From assembly GCF_014189505.1 (NCBI RefSeq), contig NZ_CP050301.1:1123501-1187500 (forward strand): a stretch of DNA of 64,000 nt. The letters are read 5' to 3'. Below are positions 26,155 through 36,359 of this stretch, in pieces. The DNA comes from Phyllobacterium sp. 628. GTDB taxonomy: Bacteria > Pseudomonadota > Alphaproteobacteria > Rhizobiales > Rhizobiaceae. The translations under genes and the position numbers were made by a program. Under the pieces are notes generated by a model. The model had not been told where the DNA came from and did no database searches. It was given only the letters and a program-made list of their open reading frames with translations. Each line of letters opens with the position of its first letter. Position 1 is the first letter of the stretch.

Positions 26155-27183
26155 TTACAAAACTGTTTTCTGCCTGATTTCAGCAACGGGGTGGCAGCGG
26201 ATCGGTTGCCCCTCAGCCTGTTTCACGCAGGCGATGACTTTGCGGGCTATCGGCGTTTTGACATTCTTCTCGTCGCCCAAGCGGACAATAACGCCTTGCA
26301 GGTAATCAATTTCAGTTGCCCGTCCACGCGAGAAATCCTCCCACATTGACGAGCGCGCGCGCGGATCGATTGCCAGCATTTTTCGCGCCACTATACGAAA
26401 AAGAAAATCCGGCAAACGCAGCACCCATGGCAGCACTGCCGGTGACACACCCTGAACCGGCGCCGCCTTGATGCCATGCGCTTTCATCACCTTCAGCGCC
26501 TCACCCATCTGGTCGGCAAGCAATACCCGCCAGTCGCGCTCAGCCAGTTGTGTGGCAAGCGGCAGGTTGGACAGCGCATTCAGTGCATTGTTGAGGTTCA
26601 TCTGCAGCTTGCCCCAGAGAATGCCTTGCATATCGTCGTTTTCGCTGACAGCAAGCCCCGGCGCAGTCAGGAAATCAGCCAGACCTGCCACATTATTGTC
26701 GACAAGAACCGTTCCCTGTGTGGTGCGGCGAACCGTTAGCGGGAGTTGTCCAGCTTCCGACTGCACAACGTTGAACGGCACCATGCCTGCGACAATAGTC
26801 ATGGTCGCGGGCAGGCTTTTGCGCAGGATATCCGCATTGCCAACGCCGTTTTGCAGGCTGACAACAATGCAATCAGCGGGGGCATGCTGGGTGATCAGGC
26901 CTGCCATTTCTTCCGTTGCCCCGCTCTTCACGGCAACAAGAATGGTGCGGGCATGGTCGAATGCGGTTGCCGGGTCGCTTGTCACGGAGAGTTGATCCGC
27001 AGGAACCGTTCTTTCCGTACCGTCGAGATCAACCACCTTGAGCCCGGATTGTCGCATTTCCGCTTCGACACGCGGACGTGCGAGGAAGGTAACGTGCTTA
27101 CCTGCCGCCGCAAGAAGCCCACCCGTATAGCAGCCAATTGAACCCGTACCGGCAACCACTATGCGACTATCCTTGGGTATCAT
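26155..27183 (-). CDS. 2-dehydropantoate 2-reductase-like (ApbA/PanE family)
   Basis: A 342-residue NADPH oxidoreductase with N-terminal Rossmann motif VAGTGSIGCYTGGLL, VAVKSGATEEM and the QNGVGN signature of the family, followed by the helical C-terminal domain containing KLQMNLNNALNAL with the Lys and Asn used in ketopantoate reduction. It probably makes pantoate for vitamin B5, but many genomes carry several paralogues, so panE assignment is tentative. Divergent from dapE. Confidence 0.78.
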   Translation of the reverse strand: MIPKDSRIVVAGTGSIGCYTGGLLAAAGKHVTFLARPRVEAEMRQSGLKVVDLDGTERTVPADQLSVTSDPATAFDHARTILVAVKSGATEEMAGLITQHAPADCIVVSLQNGVGNADILRKSLPATMTIVAGMVPFNVVQSEAGQLPLTVRRTTQGTVLVDNNVAGLADFLTAPGLAVSENDDMQGILWGKLQMNLNNALNALSNLPLATQLAERDWRVLLADQMGEALKVMKAHGIKAAPVQGVSPAVLPWVLRLPDFLFRIVARKMLAIDPRARSSMWEDFSRGRATEIDYLQGVIVRLGDEKNVKTPIARKVIACVKQAEGQPIRCHPVAEIRQKTVL

Positions 27184-27284
27184 GATCCGGTCCCGGTTTG
27201 ACGTGAATCTGCGGCATTAAAACAGATGCCGCGATTGCGATCCAGTGCGTGACAGGATGGTGCTTTTGGATTATCGCTTTGCAT

Positions 27285-28472
27285 ATGACATCCACGACAG
27301 ATCCCGTAAAAAACCTTGCCCAACTCATTACTTGCCCGTCGGTTACACCAGCGGAAGGCGGCGCGCTGACTGCCCTTGAAGCCATGCTGGCGCCTCTCGG
27401 CTTTAACGTCGAAAGGCCGGTTTTCAGCGAAGACGGCACGCCCGACGTCGAAAACCTTTATGCCCGCCGCTCCGGCAATGGCCCGCATCTGATGTTCGCC
27501 GGTCATACGGATGTTGTGCCGGTTGGCGACGAGGCTGCGTGGACCTATCCGCCTTTTTCCGCGGCAATCCACAATGGCGAAATGTATGGCCGCGGTGCTG
27601 TGGATATGAAGGGCGGCATTGCCTGTTTCGCAGCGGCGGTTGCGCGCACTATGGAAAAGCATGGTCCCATCAAAGGATCTGTTTCATTCCTGATCACAGG
27701 CGACGAGGAAGGCCCGTCCATCAATGGCACCGGCAAGCTGCTGGAATGGGCCAAGGCCAAGGGTGAGACATGGGACGCAGCCGTTGTCGGCGAGCCAACC
27801 AACCCTGATAAACTCGGCGATATGATCAAGATCGGCCGTCGCGGTTCGCTGTCGGGTTCGGTTGTCGTAAACGGTGTTCAGGGTCACGCAGCCTATCCGC
27901 ATCTGGCGGATAATCCCGGGCGCGGCTTGGTAACGCTCGTGGATAGTTTGCTTTACCCCGCCTTTGACAAAGGCACGAAGAATTTTCAGGCGACCAATCT
28001 GGAAATCACCACCATCGACGTTGGCAATCCTGCGGTAAACGTCATTCCGGCCAAGGCTGCCGCAACCTTCAATATCCGTTTCAATGATACTTGGACCGAT
28101 GAAACGCTGATGGCGGAAATTCACAACCGGCTCGACAAGGCTTCGGGCCGCCGCAAGCTTCGCCCGGGCAAGAAAACACCCGTCAATTACGAGTTGATCT
28201 GGCGCGACCGCCCGAGCCATGTTTTTCTCACGCATGATGAAAAGCTGATTGGCACGATGACGGCCTCGGTCGAGGCGGTCACCGGTAAGCGCCCGCAGCT
28301 TTCCACATCGGGCGGGACCTCGGATGCCCGTTATATCAAGGACTATTGCCCGGTGGTCGAGTTCGGTCTTGTGGGCCAAACCATGCATATGGTGGATGAG
28401 CGGGTGGCGATTGCCGATCTTGAAACGCTGACGCAAATTTATGAGCGGTTCATCACCGACTTTTTTGCTTGA
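27285..28472 (+). CDS. dapE: Succinyl-diaminopimelate desuccinylase
   Basis: A 395-residue di-zinc M20 peptidase removing succinate from N-succinyl-LL-diaminopimelate. Zinc-site motifs: [24 protein letters not shown] and [13 protein letters not shown], plus a C-terminal [15 protein letters not shown]. The start at 27285 ([14 protein letters not shown]) is preferred over an in-frame start at 27249. Together with dapD it provides the succinylase route. The next gene begins six bases after the stop. Confidence 0.95.
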   Translation: MTSTTDPVKNLAQLITCPSVTPAEGGALTALEAMLAPLGFNVERPVFSEDGTPDVENLYARRSGNGPHLMFAGHTDVVPVGDEAAWTYPPFSAAIHNGEMYGRGAVDMKGGIACFAAAVARTMEKHGPIKGSVSFLITGDEEGPSINGTGKLLEWAKAKGETWDAAVVGEPTNPDKLGDMIKIGRRGSLSGSVVVNGVQGHAAYPHLADNPGRGLVTLVDSLLYPAFDKGTKNFQATNLEITTIDVGNPAVNVIPAKAAATFNIRFNDTWTDETLMAEIHNRLDKASGRRKLRPGKKTPVNYELIWRDRPSHVFLTHDEKLIGTMTASVEAVTGKRPQLSTSGGTSDARYIKDYCPVVEFGLVGQTMHMVDERVAIADLETLTQIYERFITDFFA

Positions 28473-28478
28473 GTGGCC

Positions 28479-29090
28479 ATGCTGAGTTTTGAAGACATTC
28501 AGCGATATTTTTGGGGCTCATGGCGGATGATGACCGGCCATCCCGATGGCGTGGAATTGTTTGACCTCTCGGCTGATGGCTTCTGGCAATCCTTTCAAGC
28601 CATTACAGTTTCCCTGCCGCCGCTTATCCTTGGCTGGATTATTTTCGCCAATGATATGGTTGCCGCACAGCCGGGCATTGGCACCCGGCTTTCCCTTGTG
28701 GGGCGCGTTGCCTTCGTTGATCTTACGTGCTGGGTTTTGCCATTGGTCGTGCTGTTCCTGACTGCCCGGCAGCTTGGTCTGAGCAATCGGTTCAGCACCT
28801 ATGTGATCACCAGCAATTGGGGCTCTGCCGTTACATCCTGGCTGGCTGTGCCGGCAACGCTGGCACGGGTTCTGATGCCGAACTGGCCGGAATTTTCGAC
28901 AGTGTTGGGGCTTGCTCTTTATGTCATTATGCTGGTTCTGACCTACCGGCTGACTTATGTGGCATTAAAAAAGACCCATGCCTATACGGCGGTCTTCTTT
29001 GCTGTTTTGGTCGCGGGATCGGTTTTGCTCATGTTCGCCCTTCAGGGCATGCTCGGCATTTCCCTGCCGGAGCCGGTCACTATCGGATAA
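28479..29090 (+). CDS. Hypothetical membrane protein downstream of dapE
   Basis: A 203-residue protein with about five transmembrane helices and a soluble N-terminus ([20 protein letters not shown]). No known motif. The start is the ATG six bases after the dapE stop; a GTG right at 28473 is also in frame. It is probably co-transcribed with dapE. Its last 49 bases overlap the convergent truA gene. Confidence 0.65.
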   Translation: MLSFEDIQRYFWGSWRMMTGHPDGVELFDLSADGFWQSFQAITVSLPPLILGWIIFANDMVAAQPGIGTRLSLVGRVAFVDLTCWVLPLVVLFLTARQLGLSNRFSTYVITSNWGSAVTSWLAVPATLARVLMPNWPEFSTVLGLALYVIMLVLTYRLTYVALKKTHAYTAVFFAVLVAGSVLLMFALQGMLGISLPEPVTIG

Positions 29091-29827
29091 TCGACTTGCG
29101 TCAGATAGAGACCGTAGGGCGGGGCTACCGGCCCGCAGGCTTTGCGATCCCGTGCCGCCAACGCCGCGCTGACATCATCGGCGTTCCAGCGTCCGCAGCC
29201 CACTTCATTCAACGTTCCGGCAAATGACCGTATTTGGTTGTGCAGGAACGATCGCGCCGACGCCCTGATTTCAATGATCTCGCCCTTGCGCACGACACCG
29301 AGAGAATCGAGCGACTTGACCGGGCTCTTGGACTGACATTGCGTTGCCCGGAAGGTCGTAAAGTCATGGGTACCGATCAGTCGCTGTGCGGCTTCATGCA
29401 TGGCTTCCGCATCGAGTGGCTTTTTCACCCACCAGGCCCGGTAAGCTTCGAGCGGCGCGGGCGGTCTGCGATTGATAATGCGGTAGAGATAGTGACGGCC
29501 AATGGCAGAAAAACGCGCGTCGAAATGTTCACTGACGCGTTCAACGTTGATGATACCGACCGTCTCGCCTGCTATAACCAGATGCGCATTGAGCGCCTCG
29601 CGCACCTTGGCGCTGCTCCAGTCCTTTGTTAGGTCCACATGGGCAACTTGCGCCAAAGCATGCACACCGGAATCCGTACGCCCCGCCGCGCCGAGGGATA
29701 TGGTTTCGCCGCAGAATTTGAAAATGGCAAGCTCAATGGCAGCCTGAACCGTGTGGCCATTTTCCTGCCGTTGCCAGCCCGAATAGGGCGTGCCGTCATA
29801 TTCAATCGTCAATTTGTAACGGGGCAT
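29042..29827 (-). CDS. truA: tRNA pseudouridine(38-40) synthase
   Basis: A 261-residue pseudouridine synthase acting on positions 38-40 of tRNA anticodon arms. The catalytic aspartate lies in [15 protein letters not shown], and GRHYLYRI and [15 protein letters not shown] are typical. Last gene of def-fmt-GNAT-truA; its ATG shares one base with the GNAT stop codon. The short C-terminal tail after VDYPIV overlaps the convergent membrane-protein gene. Confidence 0.95.
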   Translation of the reverse strand: MPRYKLTIEYDGTPYSGWQRQENGHTVQAAIELAIFKFCGETISLGAAGRTDSGVHALAQVAHVDLTKDWSSAKVREALNAHLVIAGETVGIINVERVSEHFDARFSAIGRHYLYRIINRRPPAPLEAYRAWWVKKPLDAEAMHEAAQRLIGTHDFTTFRATQCQSKSPVKSLDSLGVVRKGEIIEIRASARSFLHNQIRSFAGTLNEVGCGRWNADDVSAALAARDRKACGPVAPPYGLYLTQVDYPIVTGSGREMPSMP

Positions 29828-30324
29828 CAGAGTGCTCCGAATGCTGGCGCATAGATGAGCGTGCCGGAGGTTGGTGCATCGCCAAAGGCCTGCGCTTGCA
29901 GGTATTCACCCTGATAAGGGCTGGTAAACCCCAACGCCTGTTCACGGGTATAACCGAACCGGCCATAATAGCCCGGATCGCCGAGAACGACTGCTAGCGT
30001 TTCGCCTGCAGCAATAAGCTGCTCATGGGCGGCCTTGATTAATGCTGATCCAATGCCTTTACCCTGATGTTCCGGCGCTACGGAAAGCGGAGCAAGCGCA
30101 ACTGCTTCAAAAACCGTGTTTCCTTCCACGCGCAACCTGGAAAACAGGATGTGCCCGGCAATGACGCCGTCCAGCAACGCAATCAGTTCGAGAACAACAT
30201 TGTTGCCATCAATCAGACTCTGCACCAGTTGGGCTTCATCCGGTGCTTCAAAGGCATCTTCAAGCACTTTGGCAATGAGTGGCCGGTCGGCAAGGTGCGG
30301 CGTGCGTATAGAAATGCTGCTCAT
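29827..30324 (-). CDS. GNAT-family N-acetyltransferase
   Basis: A 165-residue acetyltransferase. [23 protein letters not shown] is the acetyl-CoA pyrophosphate-binding motif A, and [22 protein letters not shown] matches the YhbS-like subgroup. The substrate is unknown. It is wedged between fmt and truA with a 4-base overlap (ATGA) to fmt and a 1-base overlap to truA. Confidence 0.85.
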   Translation of the reverse strand: MSSISIRTPHLADRPLIAKVLEDAFEAPDEAQLVQSLIDGNNVVLELIALLDGVIAGHILFSRLRVEGNTVFEAVALAPLSVAPEHQGKGIGSALIKAAHEQLIAAGETLAVVLGDPGYYGRFGYTREQALGFTSPYQGEYLQAQAFGDAPTSGTLIYAPAFGAL

Positions 30325-31256
30325 GGCAGCTGGGCCCCTTGCACAATTTTGGCGCCACGTTGGAATTCCTGCCCGTCCATGACCTTGCCGCCAGCCCGTT
30401 GCAGCGAGCGCAAACGCACAGCGCCTTCGCCACAGGCAATACGCAAATCATCGTCGAGCACGGTTCCTGGATTGCCTGCTCCAGTGGCAAGAAGTGACCG
30501 TAGAAGTTTTACACGCTCGAGGCTGTCGCCGATCTCCATTTCACACCATGCGCCGGGGAAAGGCGCGAGACCGCGAATGCGGTTGTGGATGTCGATTGCC
30601 GGCATCGTCCAGTCAATACGGGTTTCGACCTTCGTGATCTTCGAGGCGTAAGTCACGCCGTCTTCCGACTGCGGCGTCAATGTCAGACTATCACGCGCCA
30701 ACGCTGCCACGGCGCGCACCATCAAATCGGCACCGATCATGCTGAGCTGGTCATGCAACTCGCCTGCGGTCATATCTGGCGTGATCTTGAGCTTTTCCGC
30801 CATGGCAACAGGGCCGGTATCCAGCCCTTCATCCATTTTCATGATCATCATGCCGGTTTCGGTATCGCCAGCCATGATCGCGCGCTGGATCGGTGCGGCA
30901 CCGCGCCAGCGCGGCAGCAGCGAGGCATGGCCATTGTAGCAGCCAAGCCGCGTGCCTTCCAGAATAGCGGTCGGCAGGATAAGCCCATAGGCAACAACGA
31001 TGGCGACATCCGCATTGAGATCACGAAATGCCTGCTGCTCTTCAGGGCTCTTCAAGCTTTTCGGCGTGCGCACTTCGATACCGAATTCTTCGGCATTGCG
31101 ATGCACCGGTGAAGGCGTCAATTCCAATCCGCGCCGCCCTGCGGGACGGGGTGGCTGGCTGTAGACAGCAACGATCTCATGGCCCTGGCCAATCAATGCG
31201 TTGAGAACCGGAACGGAAAATTCCGGTGTGCCCATGAAAACGATGCGCAGGCTCAT
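30321..31256 (-). CDS. fmt: Methionyl-tRNA formyltransferase
   Basis: A 311-residue enzyme that formylates initiator Met-tRNA using 10-formyltetrahydrofolate. The N-terminal Rossmann part begins [15 protein letters not shown], and the catalytic region [19 protein letters not shown] contains the family's Asn-His-Asp context (NGHASLL). A C-terminal OB-like domain ends [16 protein letters not shown]. It follows def by three bases, the standard pair making and removing the formyl group. Confidence 0.95.
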   Translation of the reverse strand: MSLRIVFMGTPEFSVPVLNALIGQGHEIVAVYSQPPRPAGRRGLELTPSPVHRNAEEFGIEVRTPKSLKSPEEQQAFRDLNADVAIVVAYGLILPTAILEGTRLGCYNGHASLLPRWRGAAPIQRAIMAGDTETGMMIMKMDEGLDTGPVAMAEKLKITPDMTAGELHDQLSMIGADLMVRAVAALARDSLTLTPQSEDGVTYASKITKVETRIDWTMPAIDIHNRIRGLAPFPGAWCEMEIGDSLERVKLLRSLLATGAGNPGTVLDDDLRIACGEGAVRLRSLQRAGGKVMDGQEFQRGAKIVQGAQLP

Positions 31257-31259
31257 GGC

Positions 31260-31790
31260 TTACACCGCCAGCCGGCTCGGAACACGATCCTTGGCGAGCT
31301 TTTTGAACTTCTTGACCACCATTTCGCGCTTCAGCCGCGAGATGTAATCGATGAAGAGGACGCCGTTGAGATGGTCGATTTCGTGCTGCAGGCAGGTGGC
31401 CAGCAATCCGTCAGCTTCGATCTCGTGCTGTTTGCCGTCAATATCGAAATAGGCAACGCGCACTTTGGCCGGGCGCTCAACTTCTGCATAATAATCCGGA
31501 ATCGACAGGCAGCCTTCCTCATAGACGTTGCGCTCGTCACTGGACGACAACACCTTTGGATTAATAAAAATCTGCGGCGCCTTTGGTTCGTCTTCCTTGG
31601 CAAGATCAATCACCAGCATGCGCACTGGCTCGGCGACTTGAATCGCGGCAAGACCAATGCCTGGCGCATCATACATCGTGTCGAGCATATCTTTGGAGAA
31701 TTTGCGCAAATCGGCGTCAAAGCGCTCCACAGGTTTGGAAACCTGGCGCAGCAACGGATCGGGAAGAATGACAAGCGGTTTGATAGACAT
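31260..31790 (-). CDS. def: Peptide deformylase
   Basis: A 176-residue metalloenzyme removing the N-formyl group from nascent proteins. All three motifs are present: [13 protein letters not shown] (metal cysteine) and HEIDHLNG (two metal histidines and catalytic Glu). The start at 31790 ([11 protein letters not shown]) is preferred over ATG codons at 31799 and 31796. First gene of the def-fmt-GNAT-truA operon, divergent from rmuC. Confidence 0.96.
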   Translation of the reverse strand: MSIKPLVILPDPLLRQVSKPVERFDADLRKFSKDMLDTMYDAPGIGLAAIQVAEPVRMLVIDLAKEDEPKAPQIFINPKVLSSSDERNVYEEGCLSIPDYYAEVERPAKVRVAYFDIDGKQHEIEADGLLATCLQHEIDHLNGVLFIDYISRLKREMVVKKFKKLAKDRVPSRLAV

Positions 31791-31903
31791 GAGCATCACC
31801 TAATATCTCGGCTTTCAACCGTCAATCCGATACACAAGGCATTTGTGAAAATGTTCTTGTTTTGATCTCACATTTGCCATCCGAATCGGTTACTCTGCTC
31901 GCC

Positions 31904-33139
31904 ATGGAAACATCACTTTCGTTTAACCAGCCACTCTTTCAGCTCGGCGCCAGTTCTGTATCGGTTGGCACAGCGTTGCTGACTGCTGCTGCAATTGTCG
32001 CGCTCGCGGTCATCGTTTGCGTTATTGCTCTGTGGCGTTCGGCCCGTGTCAGACTGATTGCCGAAGTGCAGGCCGAAGACCGCGCGCGTGACGCTGAAAT
32101 GCGCATGGCGGAAATTTTGAAGAGCCAGTCCGAGATGCAAGGGCGCATGCAGACCATGGCCGAGCTTTTCGGCTCGCGGCAGGCGGAACTCAATCAATCG
32201 ATCCGCGAGCGGCTCGATGGAATGACCAGCCGCATTGGCCAGACCATGACCGAGCAGACGCAATCGACGCATGAAAATCTCGCCAAGCTGCAGGAGCGGC
32301 TGGCGGTTATCGATACGGCGCAGAACAATATTCAGGCGCTGGCCGGTCAGGTTGTCCAATTGCAGGCTATTCTTGCCAATAAGCAGACACGTGGTGCCTT
32401 TGGTCAGGCTCGGATGGAAGCCATCATCGCCGATGGTCTGCCGCAGGGCGCGTATGAATTTCAGGCGACGCTTTCCAATGGCAGCCGTCCCGATTGTATT
32501 GTCCGCATGCCGAACAATGCCCCAAACCTTGTGATCGACGCCAAATTTCCGCTGGAGGCATGGAATGCGATCCGGGAATCGGAGAATCCGGAAACCAAAA
32601 AAATCGCCCTTGCCCAATTCCGCCGTGATATCGAAATCCATATTCGTGATGTCTCGGAAAAATATCTGATCAATGGCGAGACTCAGGATACGGCTTTCCT
32701 GTTTGTGCCATCAGAATCGATCTTTGCCGAGATTCACGAGAATTTTGAAGGCGTAATTCAAAAAGCCCATCGCTCGCGCATTGTCATCGTGTCGCCCTCG
32801 TTGCTGATGCTGTCGATTCAGGTCATTCAGGCTGTTCTGAAAGATGTGCGTATGCGCGAACAGGCGCATCTCATCCAAGGTGAGGTTATCCGCTTGATGG
32901 AAGATGTCGTGCGTCTGGATGACCGCGTCCGGCGCTTGCAGACGCATTTTGGTCAGGCTAACAAAGACATCGACGATATTCTGGTCTCATCCAGCAAGGT
33001 GACAAAACGCGGGCAAAAGATCGAAGCGCTCGAATTCGTCGAGCCAGCGGCTGGCGAAGCCGCAAAGTCGCCTGACGCCAATCGTTCGGCGGCCTCTACG
33101 ACCGGTCAATTGCGTTTGCGTGTCGTAGACGAGGACTAA
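31904..33139 (+). CDS. rmuC: DNA recombination protein RmuC
   Basis: A 411-residue protein with one N-terminal transmembrane helix (near residues 20-42), a coiled coil (~55-150) and the RmuC nuclease-like domain containing LVIDAKFPLEAWNAI and ETQDTAFLFVPSESIFAEI. The family limits inversions at short inverted repeats and is linked to anti-phage or structural-maintenance roles. The start at 31904 (METSLSF) is preferred to an in-frame TTG at 31862. The 3' end overlaps the convergent CDF gene by four bases. Confidence 0.9.
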   Translation: METSLSFNQPLFQLGASSVSVGTALLTAAAIVALAVIVCVIALWRSARVRLIAEVQAEDRARDAEMRMAEILKSQSEMQGRMQTMAELFGSRQAELNQSIRERLDGMTSRIGQTMTEQTQSTHENLAKLQERLAVIDTAQNNIQALAGQVVQLQAILANKQTRGAFGQARMEAIIADGLPQGAYEFQATLSNGSRPDCIVRMPNNAPNLVIDAKFPLEAWNAIRESENPETKKIALAQFRRDIEIHIRDVSEKYLINGETQDTAFLFVPSESIFAEIHENFEGVIQKAHRSRIVIVSPSLLMLSIQVIQAVLKDVRMREQAHLIQGEVIRLMEDVVRLDDRVRRLQTHFGQANKDIDDILVSSSKVTKRGQKIEALEFVEPAAGEAAKSPDANRSAASTTGQLRLRVVDED

Positions 33140-34095
33140 CCGTCGAGGATTTTCTGTCTCCGCACTTTCCAGGTTCCTGCAGTCTGCGGTTTGACAAACA
33201 CAGACACGATGTCCGGGTTGGCCTTTTTGATCGCCGTTTCAATGCGCTCCACGCAGGTCTCGATCTCTGGTGCGGTCATATGGTCTTCGAACTCAATACT
33301 CAGACCGGCAACGATCTGTTTTGGCCCCATATGCACGGTAAGAACACCATTGGCTTTTTGGATGGCCGGGTCTTGATCCGCAATATCGAGGATTTGCTGT
33401 TCTGCTTCCGGCACGGCCGACTCGCCAATCAACAGTCCCTTGCTTTCTCTGGCGAGGAAAATAGCGGTTGCCCCAAGGATGATCGCGATACCGATTGATG
33501 CGACGCCATCCAGCTCCGGCATGTTGAAATATTGCGCTGCCGAAATGCCGGCAAAGGCGACGATCAAACCGAGCAGGGCAGCCGTGTCTTCAAACAGGAC
33601 AGTGAAAACGCTTGGGTCTTTGCTTTGCTGCACAGCTTCGAGATAACCAAGCTTGCCCTTCATGGTTTTGAATTCTTTCAGGGCGACGGACCACGAGATG
33701 CCTTCGAACAACAGAGCGAAACCCAGAACGACATAGTTGACGATGGGGTTCGCCACCGGTTCCGGTTCGAGGATGTGGATAAGCCCTTCGTAGAATGACA
33801 CGCCGGCACCCACGGCAAACACAAGCAATGCAACGATGAAACTCCAGAAATACAGCTCGCGCCCATGACCGAGCGGGTGAGATTTATCCGCAGGTTTGGC
33901 AGCGCGGCGCAGGCCATAAAGCAACAAACCGCCATTGCCGGTATCGACCAGTGAGTGCACGCCTTCGGAAAGCATGGCCGAACTGCCGGTGAAAAAGGCC
34001 GCGATGAATTTTGTCGCTGCGATCAGAAGGTTGCCCAGAATGGCGGCATAAATGACCTTCTTCGATCCACCATGGGTGCCTGATTGTGATGCCAT
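33136..34095 (-). CDS. Cation diffusion facilitator (CDF) family transporter
   Basis: A 319-residue exporter with six membrane helices and a C-terminal cytosolic domain. AMLSEGVHSLVDTGNGGLL (helix 2, His-x3-Asp) and EDTAALLGLIVAFAG (helix 5) carry the metal-site residues. The helix-2 HxxxD pattern suggests zinc or a related divalent ion. The start at 34095 (MASQSGTHGG) is favoured over 34122. The gene is divergent from the hydantoinase gene, with no metal-responsive regulator nearby. Confidence 0.85.
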   Translation of the reverse strand: MASQSGTHGGSKKVIYAAILGNLLIAATKFIAAFFTGSSAMLSEGVHSLVDTGNGGLLLYGLRRAAKPADKSHPLGHGRELYFWSFIVALLVFAVGAGVSFYEGLIHILEPEPVANPIVNYVVLGFALLFEGISWSVALKEFKTMKGKLGYLEAVQQSKDPSVFTVLFEDTAALLGLIVAFAGISAAQYFNMPELDGVASIGIAIILGATAIFLARESKGLLIGESAVPEAEQQILDIADQDPAIQKANGVLTVHMGPKQIVAGLSIEFEDHMTAPEIETCVERIETAIKKANPDIVSVFVKPQTAGTWKVRRQKILDG

Positions 34096-34240
34096 TGAAG
34101 TCCCCTTTGTCCCACGGCACAACGTAACACTCTTTGAATGGTTCCGGCACTCTTGTGCTCTTGCGGCGGCAAATGGTCGGAATGACGCTAGTCGTCTGCA
34201 CCATCATGCGGTAACCCTGCCTGAAACGGCGCAGGGCATC

Positions 34241-36256
34241 ATGGTTGATTCACAGGTTGAGAACGCGATATTCCTCGGAATTGATACGGGAGGCACCTAT
34301 ACGGACGCCGTTCTCTGGTCTGAAGCGCGGGGCGTCATCGCCAAGGCGAAGGCGCTGACAACGCGGCATGATCTGAGTGTCGGCATATCCGGCGCAGTCG
34401 AGCGGATTGTCGAGGAAGCGTCGGTTGATCCCGGCCATATCCGCCTTGTGTCGATGTCGACAACGCTTGCAACGAATGCGCTGGTTGAAGGGCAGGGCGG
34501 ACGCATTGCGCTGGTGATGGTAGGCTTTTCGCAGGTTGATCTGGAAAAAGCTGATCTCGGCGCGGCGCTTGGATCTGATCCGGTGCTATTCCTTCCCGGC
34601 GGCCATGACGTCTATGGGCGGCCACAACCCTTTGATACGTCGGCGTTGGGGGAAGCCTTACCCCGGCTGAAAGATGAAGTGACCGGTTTTGCCGTTTGCG
34701 CCTATTTTGCCGTGCGCAATCCGGAACATGAAATCGCAATCCGCGATCTGGTACGCAGGGAGACCGGACTGCCGGTGACATGCAGCCATGAATTGTCGGC
34801 CAAGCTGAATGGTCCACGCCGTGCCCTGACCACGGTTCTCAACGCGCGGTTGATTGCCATGATTGACCGACTGGTCGCAGCTACGGAAAGCTTTCTGGAC
34901 CGGCGCGGCATCCATGCACCTCTGATGGTCGTACGCGGCGATGGCGCGCTGGTATCGGCGGCTTTCGCGCGGCACCGGCCAATTGAAACCATCCTGTCGG
35001 GTCCAGCCGCCAGCCTCGTTGGGGCGCGGCACATGACCGGGCTCGACAATGCCATCGTTTCGGACATTGGCGGAACGACGACTGACGTTGCTGTTCTCGA
35101 CAAGGGACGCCCACGGCTTGATCCGAATGGTGCAACAGTCGGTGGTTTCCGCACCATGGTCGAAGCGGTTGCCATGCGCACGTTCGGCCTCGGTGGCGAT
35201 TCAGAGGTTTCGCTTGATGACAATGCCATGGCGCCACGCATCAAGCTTGGACCGCGCCGCTTGGTGCCACTATCGCTGCTTGCGGCCAATCATGGCGCAG
35301 TGGTTATTGATCATCTGGCGCGGCAGGTGAAAGCAGCCAGTCCCGGCCGTCTGGACGGACGCTTTGCGCTTTTGACCGGTGTTCCCGAGCAAATGGCATC
35401 GGGGTTGAGCAAGGGCGAGGCAGAACTTTACATCAAGGTCACCCGGGAGCCGCAGCCCCTCGACCGGCTGTTGAATTCCGTCTCCCAAGCGGCAACCATC
35501 AACCGGCTTGTGGCGCGCGGGCTGGTGCACCTGTCCGGCTTTACACCCTCCGACGCCTGCCATGTGCTTGATTTGCAAAGCAATTGGAATGCTGAAGCCG
35601 CACGGTATGGCGCTATCCTTTATGCGCGGCGCAAGGACGGAGCAGGGCGTCCGCTCTGCGACACGCCTGAGGAAATCTCGCGCCGTACCTATGACGCGCT
35701 CATTCGGCGCTCATCGGAAGTCGTGCTGGAAACTGTATTTGCTGAAGACGGTCTGGATGGTACGGAGATCGTGGCAAGCCCGCTGGTGCAGCGCGCATTG
35801 TCGGGCGAGGGCGGTATTGCGGGAATCAAACTGGATATTGACCGGCCATTGATCGGGCTCGGAGCGTCAGCCCCCGTTTACTATCCGGCCGTTGGGGCAA
35901 TGCTTGGCGTTGCAAACATTGTTCCCGTCGATACGGACGTTGCCAATGCTTTGGGTGCCGTCGTCGGGCAGGTCAGGGTATCGGTCGAAGCCCATATCAG
36001 CCAGCCGGTCGAAGGAATATTTCGTGTCTCTTCAGGCGAAATTGTCAAGGATTTTCAAGAGGAAGAGCTTGCCATCGCCTTTGCTGAGGAGAGCTTGCGG
36101 GGGCAGGTCAACGGGCTGGCGCTGGAGGCTGGAACCGATGAAGCGCAAGTGACGATTGCCCGCGATATCAGTGCAGCAACGGTCGAGGACCAGCGCAAAT
36201 TTATCGAAGGTGTGCTGATCGCCACTGCAACAGGCAGGCCGCGCATCGCGCACTGA
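34241..36256 (+). CDS. Hydantoinase/oxoprolinase A-subunit (HyuA-like), orphan
   Basis: A 671-residue protein with the ASKHA-type hydantoinase/oxoprolinase N-terminal motif FLGIDTGGTYTDAVLW and a central SDIGGTTTDVAVLDKGRPRL phosphate-binding segment. The family performs ATP-dependent opening of cyclic amides (5-oxoproline, N-methylhydantoin, acetone carboxylase beta). Usually a HyuB partner is adjacent; none is here. ATG 34241 (MVDSQVENAIFLG) is chosen because the 63 residues ahead of it in the open frame overlap the divergent CDF gene and lack family similarity. Confidence 0.8.
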   Translation: MVDSQVENAIFLGIDTGGTYTDAVLWSEARGVIAKAKALTTRHDLSVGISGAVERIVEEASVDPGHIRLVSMSTTLATNALVEGQGGRIALVMVGFSQVDLEKADLGAALGSDPVLFLPGGHDVYGRPQPFDTSALGEALPRLKDEVTGFAVCAYFAVRNPEHEIAIRDLVRRETGLPVTCSHELSAKLNGPRRALTTVLNARLIAMIDRLVAATESFLDRRGIHAPLMVVRGDGALVSAAFARHRPIETILSGPAASLVGARHMTGLDNAIVSDIGGTTTDVAVLDKGRPRLDPNGATVGGFRTMVEAVAMRTFGLGGDSEVSLDDNAMAPRIKLGPRRLVPLSLLAANHGAVVIDHLARQVKAASPGRLDGRFALLTGVPEQMASGLSKGEAELYIKVTREPQPLDRLLNSVSQAATINRLVARGLVHLSGFTPSDACHVLDLQSNWNAEAARYGAILYARRKDGAGRPLCDTPEEISRRTYDALIRRSSEVVLETVFAEDGLDGTEIVASPLVQRALSGEGGIAGIKLDIDRPLIGLGASAPVYYPAVGAMLGVANIVPVDTDVANALGAVVGQVRVSVEAHISQPVEGIFRVSSGEIVKDFQEEELAIAFAEESLRGQVNGLALEAGTDEAQVTIARDISAATVEDQRKFIEGVLIATATGRPRIAH

Positions 36257-36311
36257 CCTTTGTTTTCATTATGAAAAACCGAGTTTTCGTTTGTGGAATT
36301 GACTGCCAATG

Positions 36312-36343
36312 CCTTGATGTGTTCAAGGATACCGCAGAACACA
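36312..36343. promoter_or_regulatory. Two overlapping inverted repeats upstream of glcB
   Basis: CCTTGA-tgtgt-TCAAGG (36312-36328) is a perfect dyad. Its centre overlaps the left arm of a second one, TGTGTTC (36318-36324) with GAACACA (36337-36343). As RNA the two stems would be mutually exclusive; as DNA they could be adjacent operator sites. They lie just ahead of the TTAAGGAG Shine-Dalgarno sequence of glcB. Confidence 0.35.
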
Positions 36344-36359
36344 TCTTAAGGAGCATGGC

